Positions 1 to 7,314 of a stretch of DNA of 64,000 nucleotides are shown in pieces. This stretch comes from an uncultured Alphaproteobacteria bacterium. GTDB lineage: Bacteria; Pseudomonadota; Alphaproteobacteria; MPNO01; UBA2964. Each line of letters begins with the position of its first letter. Position 1 is the stretch's first letter. Both the position numbers and the translations under genes were made by a program. The stretch covers positions 209,208-273,207 of the forward strand of contig CALSLP010000006.1 in NCBI GenBank assembly GCA_943787225.1. The letters run 5' to 3'. The notes beneath the pieces are model-generated. The model worked only from the letters and a program-made list of their open reading frames with translations, was not told where the DNA came from and searched no databases.

Positions 1-1
1 G

Positions 2-604
2 GCGGACGGTTCGCTGGAAGTTCTCAAAATCCTGTCACGCGCCTCAACGGTTATTGCTGAAGGTGAGGTACACCAGCTGGTCACCGCCAATGACACAGAC
101 ACGACAGAGCAGGACTATCTCGAAGTCATTCAGGCCAAGACGGCAAAACTATTTGCCGCTGCCGCCGAAATCGGCGCCGTCGTCTCTGACCGCCCGGCAG
201 AAGAGCAAACAGCTCTCGAAACCTATGGCGATCATATCGGCATGGCGTTCCAGTTAATCGACGATGTGCTCGATTATTCGGCGCAACAGACGACATTGGG
301 CAAGGCCGTCGGTGATGATTTCCGCGACGGCAAGATTACCCTGCCAATTGTCCTCTCCTTCCGGGCAGGTGATGAGGAAGAGCGTGCATTCTGGCGTCGT
401 ACACTCGAAGACCTCGAGCAGAAAAAGGGCGACTTCAAACGCGCCGTTCAATATCTCGAGAAATCAGGCGCTTTACTCGCGACCGTCGAACGCGCCCGCG
501 AATACAGCCGCAAGGCCTTGGACGCACTGTCGATCTTCCCTGACAGTGAACACAAAGCCGCTCTGGCCGAAGCCGCCAAATTCTCAGTCGAGCGCTCTTA
601 CTAA
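2..604 (+). CDS. ispB: Polyprenyl (octaprenyl-type) diphosphate synthase, 3' part
   Basis: This is the C-terminal 200 residues of a trans-isoprenyl diphosphate synthase; the reading frame is open to the left window edge. The enzyme extends allylic diphosphates with isopentenyl diphosphate, typically to make the ubiquinone side chain. The second Asp-rich motif is visible as DDVLDY, preceded by the usual GMAFQLI, and the upstream EGEVHQL segment is typical of the IspB/long-chain group. The protein ends ...FSVERSY at a TAA. The first Asp-rich motif lies outside the window, so chain length cannot be judged. It is followed by a tRNA gene. The family call is firm and the symbol is less certain. Confidence 0.88.
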   Translation, partial: ADGSLEVLKILSRASTVIAEGEVHQLVTANDTDTTEQDYLEVIQAKTAKLFAAAAEIGAVVSDRPAEEQTALETYGDHIGMAFQLIDDVLDYSAQQTTLGKAVGDDFRDGKITLPIVLSFRAGDEEERAFWRRTLEDLEQKKGDFKRAVQYLEKSGALLATVERAREYSRKALDALSIFPDSEHKAALAEAAKFSVERSY

Positions 605-693
605 GCCTAAGATAATCCGAAAAGGATAAATGCGCGCAGGCGGTGTCTGCGCTTGCGGTTCCCTGCTTGCGAGGCTATAAATTCCGCCGCGGT

Positions 694-770
694 CGGAGTG
701 TAGCTCAGCCTGGTAGAGCACCGTCTTCGGGAGGCGGGGGCCGGAGGTTCAAATCCTCTCACTCCGACCA
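694..770 (+). tRNA. tRNA-Pro (anticodon CGG)
   Basis: A full cloverleaf can be drawn. The 7-bp acceptor is CGGAGTG with CACTCCG. The D-arm stem is GCTC/GAGC. The anticodon stem is CCGTC/GGCGG around the loop TTCGGGA, giving anticodon CGG with G37, as expected for proline. The T-arm stem is GGAGG/CCTCT (one G-T pair) with the loop TTCAAAT. The discriminator base is A and the terminal CCA is encoded. Length is 77 nt. Confidence 0.96.
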
Positions 771-789
771 GTTTCTCCCAAATCATACG

Positions 790-1686
790 TTAGACCATCG
801 TCACACTTCTTAGCGGCTTGTCACCGGCGACTGTCGTCCGATGCAGAAGACGACGCGTATTGACGAGGTCGTAGGGCATCGCCTGGTGCATCACGCAGAT
901 ATTATCGAACATCACCAAATCACCGCTATGCCATTTGTGGCGATAAGTGCAATCAGGCGCGTTGGCCAGCGCCTCCAGCTCATCAATAAGCGCGCGGGCA
1001 TCCTCATAAGACAACCCGTCAATGCCCGCCGCATGTGAACCGATAAACAGCGCCCGCCGTCCGTTCTCGCGTTCGGTGACGAGTGGATGCCGGGCCGGCG
1101 GAGTCGCCGCCTGCACCTCAGGTGGTCGCGGCGGCAGATTATGGCGGCGACGGGTTTCCTCAAAATCATGGACGACAGTCATACCATGGAGCTCGACGCG
1201 CCGATTTTCCGGCAACGCATCATAGGCGCGTGTCGTATCGGCAAACATCGTATCGCCGCCTTCCGCCGGAATCTCCTTGCCGTACAACATAGAAGCCCGC
1301 GACGGCAGTGTTCTGAACGAGCTGTCGATATGCCAGGACGACGTCCCGAGCGTGAACGATTTATGCCCCGGGTCATCGACCGGTTTGATGTTACCGGTCG
1401 CGCGTTCAATGTTGGTGACCCGAAGGACCGTCTCGTAACCCTCCGCCTGATCTTTAGGGTCGGGGAATTTTTCGAGCTTTCCAAACCGCTCGCTGAACGC
1501 GATCTGCTGTTTGACCGACAGATCCTGACCGAGGAATACCAGAAGGCGATATTGCGCAAAGCCCTTGTTAATAGCCTCAAAGGCTTCGCCGTCCATTGGC
1601 TGAGACAAATCAACACCCGAGACCTCGGCTCCAATCCCGCCTTCGAGTGGCGTAACCGAAATACTGGGTGAGATTACGTCTGCCAT
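790..1686 (-). CDS. TauD/TfdA-family Fe(II)/2-oxoglutarate dioxygenase
   Basis: This protein belongs to the taurine/2,4-D dioxygenase family, which uses 2-oxoglutarate and O2 to hydroxylate a substrate, often a sulfonate, aryloxyacid or amino-acid-like compound. The facial triad is visible: H119-x-D121 in SSWHIDSSF and the distal His at about 267 in CVMHQAMPYD. The 2-oxoglutarate-binding Arg follows in RRLLHR. The length of 298 aa is normal. The ATG at 1686 is preferred over the ATG two codons upstream because the weak GAG-containing ribosome-binding site is better spaced from it. The gene is followed downstream by nothing on its own strand for 20 bp before the tRNA. The substrate is unknown; the AMDase-like, AKR and cyclodeaminase genes lie upstream on the same strand. 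Confidence 0.87.
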   Translation of the reverse strand: MADVISPSISVTPLEGGIGAEVSGVDLSQPMDGEAFEAINKGFAQYRLLVFLGQDLSVKQQIAFSERFGKLEKFPDPKDQAEGYETVLRVTNIERATGNIKPVDDPGHKSFTLGTSSWHIDSSFRTLPSRASMLYGKEIPAEGGDTMFADTTRAYDALPENRRVELHGMTVVHDFEETRRRHNLPPRPPEVQAATPPARHPLVTERENGRRALFIGSHAAGIDGLSYEDARALIDELEALANAPDCTYRHKWHSGDLVMFDNICVMHQAMPYDLVNTRRLLHRTTVAGDKPLRSVTMV

Positions 1687-1741
1687 GTGCATTTCTCGGT
1701 GATTTTAGTCGGCGATTCCATAGCCCTCTATCATATGAAGT

Positions 1742-2479
1742 TTAAAACTCGCTGAGCAATCGTCCAAAACCAATAATACGGTCATCGATGCCGGTCTTTC
1801 GCATAGATTCCCAAGCGATTGCCTGAAGTGACGTCATCACGCTGATGCCGAACTCATCTTCCAATGGCTGAATGGCATCAATCACCGTCCAGTGCGGGCA
1901 GCCAAAATATAACGTGTCAGCCTCGGGGTTGGCTGCCATTGCCGCCCGACCCCATTCCAGCGCGCGGTCCGGTGGCAACGTTCCAAGGGCGACAAGACTT
2001 GAACCACCGGCACAGACACCCGTTGGCTCCAACCCAAAAAATCCACTCATATGTTTAGCGTGACGTGGGCTCTGGTCCTCTAAAAACGGATGAACGATAC
2101 AAACCTTCTGCGACCCTAGCGCGGCAAAGGCGTTAACCTGCGCCAGAGCAGAGCATGACATCTTCACCCCGATGTCATTCTCCAGCTTTTGCATGAGCGC
2201 ATCAACGGTGTCATCACCCCTGGAGATGTTGATCGGCAAGCCTCCCAACAACACTAAATCTGCACCAGCCCGCGCCATGGTATGCGCTGACTCAATCGAG
2301 ATCTGGTAGCATTTCTCAACATCTTCCGGAGATCGTTCGCCAAGCGGCAAGGTGATCATCATCAGCGACACCCCCTCCGGGACAACGCGATACCAATCTA
2401 TTGGATAAACCTCAGTCGTGACGGCTGCCACCGTATAGCCAATGCGCGCCCGATGGCCGTGTATTTGTCCGCCATCCAT
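1742..2479 (-). CDS. Asp/Glu racemase-superfamily protein, arylmalonate decarboxylase/maleate isomerase-like
   Basis: The length (about 245 aa), the GxGRL-type ending (IIGFGRLLSEF) and the YFGCPHWTVIDAI motif place it in the family of aspartate/glutamate racemases, maleate cis-trans isomerases and arylmalonate decarboxylases. Counting from the upstream GTG, the second active-site position is Cys198. The first position, which is Cys in racemases and isomerases, is Gly84 in LLGGLPINISRG. That Gly/Cys pair is the arrangement known for arylmalonate decarboxylase (Gly74/Cys188). The ATG at 2479 is preferred to the GTG four codons upstream because a TGAGG sits 8 nt before it. It is predicted to be cytoplasmic. 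The actual reaction is inferred, not shown. Confidence 0.75.
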   Translation of the reverse strand: MDGGQIHGHRARIGYTVAAVTTEVYPIDWYRVVPEGVSLMMITLPLGERSPEDVEKCYQISIESAHTMARAGADLVLLGGLPINISRGDDTVDALMQKLENDIGVKMSCSALAQVNAFAALGSQKVCIVHPFLEDQSPRHAKHMSGFFGLEPTGVCAGGSSLVALGTLPPDRALEWGRAAMAANPEADTLYFGCPHWTVIDAIQPLEDEFGISVMTSLQAIAWESMRKTGIDDRIIGFGRLLSEF

Positions 2480-2532
2480 AAGGGACCTCACTTTAGATTA
2501 CCAAATTTATCGCGAAGCCATCACGCCGCAAC

Positions 2533-3522
2533 TTACAAATTTACCCGCTGCATGCCACTTGGTGGATAGCGCGTACCAGCGGCGGCGTCTTTTGGGAAAA
2601 TTCCATCCAGCTTTGCAAGATCATCCGGCGTTAACACAATATCGACAGCCCCGAGATTTTCATCGAGATGATTCCTGCTTTTGCAGCCCGGGATCGGAAA
2701 CACATTATCATTTTGGGCGAGGAGCCAGGCGAGAGCGATTTGCGCCGCCGTTACGCCTTTATCTGCCGCGAGCGCTTCGAGCTGCTTAACCCGCTCGCGA
2801 TTGGCCTCGAAATTTTCTTCGAAGAATCGCGGGAACTTGCCGCGTATGTCGTCTTCCGATTGCGACCCAGCTTTGTCGACCACGCCCGTCAGAAAACCAT
2901 AGCCCAGCGGCGCATACCCCATCAGCGCCATACCAAGGTCATCACACACATCACGGTGACCATCCTCAACATCGCGGGTCCACAGGGAATATTCAAATTG
3001 TAGCGAAACAATCGGGTGAGTTTTGTGGGCCCGGCGCACTGTCTCCGGAGCGGCTTCTGACAGGCCAATAAAACGGATTTTGCCGTCCTCAACCAGCCGG
3101 GCAACCGCCCCGACAGATTCTTCGATCGGAATTGTTGGATCGACCCGCGACTGACACATTGCGTCGAGATAATCGACACCGAGATTTTTGAGACTTAGGT
3201 CGCAAATTTCCCGCAACCGATCCGGTGTGCCGCTGCCCGCGGCAACACTGCGGTCATTTTCATCGCGAATCGTCCCGGTCTTGGAATGGATAAAGACCTT
3301 ATCCCGACGTCCCTTTATCGCTTTACCAAGCAGCCGATGATTATGCCCACCGCCATAACGGGCGGAGGTATCGAACAGGTTCACACCACGTTCCATCGCC
3401 TGATGGATCGTCGCGATCGATTCAGCGTCATTGGCGGCCCCGTATGCGCCCGACATGCTGAAACAGCCAAGCCCGATGCGGGACAGCTTGATACCTGAAT
3501 GACCAAATTCGCGATACTGCAT
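2533..3522 (-). CDS. Aldo/keto reductase-family protein with altered catalytic tetrad
   Basis: This is a 329-aa TIM-barrel AKR of the YghZ/Tas-like branch. The N-terminal strand MQYREFGHSGIKLSRIGLG, D51 and Y56 in FDTSARYG, and K81 in HSKTG match three members of the catalytic tetrad (Asp, Tyr, Lys). The position of the fourth, normally His in a YxxHRVDP-type segment, is Ser125 (MCQSRVDP). The C-terminal nucleotide-binding segment PIPGCKSRNHLDENL is present. Without the His, carbonyl reduction would be expected to be weak or changed. It lies between the AMDase-like gene and the cyclodeaminase gene on the same strand, which suggests co-transcription. Confidence 0.85.
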   Translation of the reverse strand: MQYREFGHSGIKLSRIGLGCFSMSGAYGAANDAESIATIHQAMERGVNLFDTSARYGGGHNHRLLGKAIKGRRDKVFIHSKTGTIRDENDRSVAAGSGTPDRLREICDLSLKNLGVDYLDAMCQSRVDPTIPIEESVGAVARLVEDGKIRFIGLSEAAPETVRRAHKTHPIVSLQFEYSLWTRDVEDGHRDVCDDLGMALMGYAPLGYGFLTGVVDKAGSQSEDDIRGKFPRFFEENFEANRERVKQLEALAADKGVTAAQIALAWLLAQNDNVFPIPGCKSRNHLDENLGAVDIVLTPDDLAKLDGIFPKDAAAGTRYPPSGMQRVNL

Positions 3523-3538
3523 AGCCTATCTCCTCGCG

Positions 3539-4597
3539 TCAGGCATATTCCTCAGCAGCCAACCACTCGCGCGGAACAACGCGATTGGTGTCATCGTCTT
3601 TCATCTTGTTGTAAACTACGGCGCCTGCCGCAGCGAATTGCATCCCGAGACCGGTATTGTTCTTGTAGTAAACGATATTCTCGTTGGTTTGTTTGACCGT
3701 CGCCTCTCCCGTGCAGAGCATTCCAAGTTCGACGATGCAATCCTGGTTAACAGATCCATTCTCGATCAGATCAAGGAGCTCGGTCTGCCGGTTCGACACG
3801 ACACTTTCCCAATCATTGATAACGATATCAGACGCCCGAGCGAACGTGGTTTCATCCACCTCATGCCGTTTAAGTGTCACATCCGAATTCGCCACGGAGA
3901 TGACCATCTGACCAGGCACCAGAAGGTTTCCATCAAATGTCGGCGTCGTTGAATTGGTCATAGAGCAGACGATATCGGCGCCAACAACAACCTCGTCCGG
4001 GTTATCAACGGGGACAATCTCAACGCCCTCTAATTGAACCAGGCCGGGGAAAGCTTCCCGGTTCTCCTTCGTCGGGCTGTATACTTTCACCTTCTTAATC
4101 GACGGCCGTGCCGTACAAATGGCTTCGCAATTGGCCTGCGCCTGCCGCCCGGTTCCCAGAAGACCCAGCTCCGCCACATCGTCGCGGGCAATTTTATCAA
4201 CAGCAACGCCAGTGGTAGCGCCGACTCGTACGCCGCTCATATAGGATTCATGCATAAAGGCGACAGGTTCTGCAGTGTTCAAATCATACAGAATAATTAC
4301 CGTCCAGTTTGTAGCATCTAAACTACCCTGTGTTTTACGGCCCGGTGCGCCTCCCTTTACCAGCATATTTGACCCTGCGCGGACGCAGGCCATGCCATAA
4401 CTTGGAACGGCCCCGACATGAACATTGCTGAAATATTCGCGCGTCGGGTCTGCCGGCGATTCAACGCGATACCGTACCCGCGGCAGGTTCTTTGCTTTTC
4501 CCTGAGCAAAATCACCAAAGCAAACATCCATCGCCTCGATACATTCGGCCATTGTTAAGTGCTTCCGCACATCGTCATCACTAATTATAATAGCCAA
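3539..4597 (-). CDS. Ornithine cyclodeaminase / mu-crystallin family protein
   Basis: This 352-aa protein resembles the OCD/mu-crystallin family, NAD(P)-dependent enzymes that include ornithine cyclodeaminase, alanine dehydrogenase and ketimine reductases. The Rossmann segment ELGLLGTGRQAQANCEA and the later VCSMTNSTTPTF are typical. Translation appears to start at a TTG (4597) with a strong AAGGAG six bases upstream; no ATG is as well placed. It is the first gene of a minus-strand run of four (OCD, AKR, AMDase-like, TauD) and is divergent from another TauD gene at 4679. The substrate cannot be assigned. Confidence 0.86.
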   Translation of the reverse strand: MAIIISDDDVRKHLTMAECIEAMDVCFGDFAQGKAKNLPRVRYRVESPADPTREYFSNVHVGAVPSYGMACVRAGSNMLVKGGAPGRKTQGSLDATNWTVIILYDLNTAEPVAFMHESYMSGVRVGATTGVAVDKIARDDVAELGLLGTGRQAQANCEAICTARPSIKKVKVYSPTKENREAFPGLVQLEGVEIVPVDNPDEVVVGADIVCSMTNSTTPTFDGNLLVPGQMVISVANSDVTLKRHEVDETTFARASDIVINDWESVVSNRQTELLDLIENGSVNQDCIVELGMLCTGEATVKQTNENIVYYKNNTGLGMQFAAAGAVVYNKMKDDDTNRVVPREWLAAEEYA

Positions 4598-4678
4598 CTG
4601 GCTCTCCTTGTTTGTTCACGAGGCAGGCCCCATAAAATGTTCAATTCAAATGATAAACCCAACAGGGCAACAGGCACC

Positions 4679-5497
4679 ATGGCAATAAACGTCGAAAAAC
4701 TATCCCACGCGGCAGGCGCAATCGTTTCCGGCCTCGATTTAACGCAGTCTCTTTCATCAGACGATACCCACTCCCTTAAACAGGCCTGGCAAGAACACAT
4801 GGTTCTCGTGCTGCGTGGCCAGGAGCTTACCGAAGAAGAACAAGAACGGTTTTGCAAAACCTTTGGTGAGATCGCCGGGCTTAGATCAAGAAATTCAGAT
4901 TCCAAATTCCTATTCGTTACCAACAAGGACGACCCCAAGCTCGCAACCGCCGTACAACTTGGCGAGATGATGTTTCACTGCGACCAGGCCTATGCCGAAC
5001 ATCCCTGCAAAGCGTCCACTTTATATTCAATCGAAATACCCGATATCGGCGGCAATACAAGTTTCGCGAATTGTTGTGCTGCCTATGATCAGTTGAGCGA
5101 TGAATGGAAACAGCGTCTCGACGGCAAAACGGCGCTCAACTATTTCAACTACGCGACCAATCCCAGCATGCGACCGGACGAAATTGACCCCGACGCCCCG
5201 CAACATTCACATCCGGTGATCCGCACTCACCCCGAAACAGGGCGCAAGTCGATCTATGTAAACCGCCTCATGACGATCCGGATTAACGAGGTGGAAAAAG
5301 AAGAGAGCGACGAAATTCTCGACTATTTATTCAATCTCATCGAAAGCCCGCACAACGTCTATGAGCATGTCTGGCAGGTAAACGACCTAGTCTTGTGGGA
5401 TAACCGTTGCACAGCCCATGCGCGCCAGCATTATGACCCTGAAAAAAGGCGATTGCTTCGACGAATGACAATCCTCGATGAAAACCCGGTCGCCTAA
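4679..5497 (+). CDS. TauD/TfdA-family Fe(II)/2-oxoglutarate dioxygenase
   Basis: This is a 272-aa dioxygenase of the TauD family. From the chosen ATG, H100-x-D102 (MMFHCDQAY) and the distal His at about 247 (CTAHARQHYD) form the iron triad, and RRLLRR supplies the 2-oxoglutarate Arg. The ATG at 4679 matches the family N-terminus (INVEKLSHAAGAIVSGLDL). An in-frame ATG at 4637 would add 14 residues and has a GAGG upstream, so it remains possible. The gene is divergent from the cyclodeaminase gene, leaving a short shared promoter region at about 4598-4678. The substrate is unknown. Confidence 0.86.
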   Translation: MAINVEKLSHAAGAIVSGLDLTQSLSSDDTHSLKQAWQEHMVLVLRGQELTEEEQERFCKTFGEIAGLRSRNSDSKFLFVTNKDDPKLATAVQLGEMMFHCDQAYAEHPCKASTLYSIEIPDIGGNTSFANCCAAYDQLSDEWKQRLDGKTALNYFNYATNPSMRPDEIDPDAPQHSHPVIRTHPETGRKSIYVNRLMTIRINEVEKEESDEILDYLFNLIESPHNVYEHVWQVNDLVLWDNRCTAHARQHYDPEKRRLLRRMTILDENPVA

Positions 5498-5596
5498 ACA
5501 GCCGAGCCCTCAATTTTTCGTGCTTGGCCTATAATTCTGCGCCCCTCAGCCCATATCTAAGTGTATAATTGATCGTCCAGAATAAGGAGTGATGAA

Positions 5597-5992
5597 ATGG
5601 CTGTATTCTCTCGAAACATTTGTATCGTGGGCATTGCCAGTATTCTTATCGCTGGCTGTTCCGGTGGAAGCCTTAAAACTGACCACACGCTCGCTCAGGA
5701 ACGCGTACAGTCCTATTTGGCAGCAAACCCGTCCCTTGACCCCGCGATTGCGCGCGCCATTGGGCGCATGGAGTTGCACAAGGGCATGACCAAAGATCAC
5801 ATCATCGCGGCATGGGGGAAACCCGCCTATATACAGCGCTATAGCGCACGGACAGAACAGTGGTTCTTTGGCTGCGGTTGGCCACATAGTTGCGAGACGC
5901 CGGACGAGGACACCAATTTTCCGCTCCTTGATGAAATATTCAATTCGCGGGCCATTTTTAGTGACGGCAAACTCAGCGAGTGGACCAGCTGA
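5597..5992 (+). CDS. Small lipoprotein with BamE/SmpA-like C-terminal segment
   Basis: This is a 131-aa predicted outer-membrane or periplasmic lipoprotein. The N-terminus has a basic residue, a hydrophobic run and a lipobox LIAGC with Cys at about 22. A BamE/SmpA-type element follows: GMTKDHIIAAWGKPAYIQ then EQWFFGCG, where the family typically has a G-M/L-T-x-x-x-V pattern and a later Trp/Tyr. AAGGAG lies 7 nt before the ATG, which decides the start. Two further Cys residues (GCGWPHSC) could form a disulfide. It stands alone; its function is unknown. Confidence 0.75.
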   Translation: MAVFSRNICIVGIASILIAGCSGGSLKTDHTLAQERVQSYLAANPSLDPAIARAIGRMELHKGMTKDHIIAAWGKPAYIQRYSARTEQWFFGCGWPHSCETPDEDTNFPLLDEIFNSRAIFSDGKLSEWTS

Positions 5993-5997
5993 GCCTG

Positions 5998-6387
5998 CTA
6001 GCGCCGCTCCGTTAGCTCTATTTCGTAGCCATCAGGGTCCTTGATAAAGGCGATCATGTTTGGATTACCGGCCCGGACATAATGTGGTTCGTGCGCAAAT
6101 TCCACGCCAGCGCTCTTTAAATGGTCACTCATCTCCTGCACATTCGCCACCAAAAGCGCGACATGGCCATAGGTGTTGCCATGAACATACTCTGCTGGAG
6201 GCTCGATCATCTCGACGATTTCCAGGGCATGATTGCTGTCTTCATCACCATAACCAACATAAGCAACACGCTCTCCACGCTCCTCGCTGGTGCGTTCACG
6301 CATCAAATCCATCCCCAAATGCTGCGTGTAAAAAGCCACAGAACGTTGCAAATCCGCCACGCGGATCATCGTATGTCGTATTTTCAT
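5998..6387 (-). CDS. gloA: Lactoylglutathione lyase (glyoxalase I), VOC fold
   Basis: This is a GloA-like protein of about 129 aa that would isomerise the methylglyoxal-glutathione hemithioacetal to S-lactoylglutathione. The four metal ligands of the paired beta-alpha-beta modules are visible: His in IRHTMIRV, Glu in HALEIVEM, His in YGHVALLV and Glu in YEIELTERR. The short form without the insertions of the Zn-type enzyme suggests the Ni-type bacterial class. The ATG at 6387 (MKIRHTM) fits the family start; an upstream in-frame ATG at 6408 would add seven residues. The end lies 5 bp from the convergent lipoprotein gene. Confidence 0.85.
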   Translation of the reverse strand: MKIRHTMIRVADLQRSVAFYTQHLGMDLMRERTSEERGERVAYVGYGDEDSNHALEIVEMIEPPAEYVHGNTYGHVALLVANVQEMSDHLKSAGVEFAHEPHYVRAGNPNMIAFIKDPDGYEIELTERR

Positions 6388-6547
6388 TCCGTTATTCCCG
6401 TCTGCCATAGCCCCAATCCCTGAATTTGCCTTATAATATGGGAATAAGGCTACGCCCTCACTGCCTCCGATGACAAGTTGCTCTGTAGACTTGCATTCAG
6501 GAGATAGGGCACCAACCTTTACGGTAAGACTTGGAGTAGAGTGAGTA

Positions 6548-7225
6548 ATGGAACTTTCCGCAGCGATTACGTTGGCGCTTGGCGTCGCATGGGCAAGTGG
6601 TCTTAACCTTTATGCCGCTGTCGCAACGCTCGGTATATTAGGCGTCACTGGTAATTTGGACCTGCCGCCGGATTTGCAGCTTCTTCAACACCCGGTGGTA
6701 ATCGCCGCCGCTGGCTTTATGTATTGCGTTGAATTTGTTGCTGACAAGATTCCTGGCGTCGACAGTACCTGGGACACCCTCCATACCTTTATTCGTATAC
6801 CCGCTGGCGCGGCCCTTGCTGCCGGCGCCGTCGGCGACGTTAACCCTGCAATTCAGATCGCCGCCTTCCTTCTCGGTGGCGGTGTCGCCGCTGGCAGTCA
6901 TGCCGTCAAAGCGGGTACCCGAATTTTGATCAACACCTCGCCCGAACCCTTTTCCAACTGGACGGCGTCTGTTGTCGAGGATGGCCTGGTGATTGGCGGC
7001 GTAACACTTGTCGCTCTTAACCCCACCCTCTTCCTGGTACTGCTTGCAATCTTTATCGCGCTGGCCATTTGGTTGATGCCCAAGATTATCCGCGGCATCA
7101 AACGGCTGTGGGACAAGCTCTACAATATGATACGGCGTGACAACAAAGTACCGAAGATCACCTTGCGACCCGGCAATGAAGATCGAACCAAGCTCGACCC
7201 GCCCCCACCCTTTATACAGAAGTGA
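6548..7225 (+). CDS. DUF4126-family integral membrane protein
   Basis: This is a 225-aa membrane protein with about five hydrophobic segments (roughly residues 5-30, 45-65, 83-115, 140-160, 162-178) and a basic, proline-rich cytoplasmic tail. The N-terminal pattern ALGVAWASGLNLYAAV and the central GDVNPAIQIAAFLLGG match the DUF4126 family, whose biochemical role is unknown. It precedes the molybdopterin hydroxylase gene by 89 bp on the same strand, but a functional link is not evident. Confidence 0.75.
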   Translation: MELSAAITLALGVAWASGLNLYAAVATLGILGVTGNLDLPPDLQLLQHPVVIAAAGFMYCVEFVADKIPGVDSTWDTLHTFIRIPAGAALAAGAVGDVNPAIQIAAFLLGGGVAAGSHAVKAGTRILINTSPEPFSNWTASVVEDGLVIGGVTLVALNPTLFLVLLAIFIALAIWLMPKIIRGIKRLWDKLYNMIRRDNKVPKITLRPGNEDRTKLDPPPPFIQK

Positions 7226-7314
7226 CCTCACCTTGATCGATTGGATTGAGGCGCGTAGCCTTTAGCGACACACAACAAGGCCGAATAACAGGCCGCTAAA
7301 GGGATACTGACGTC

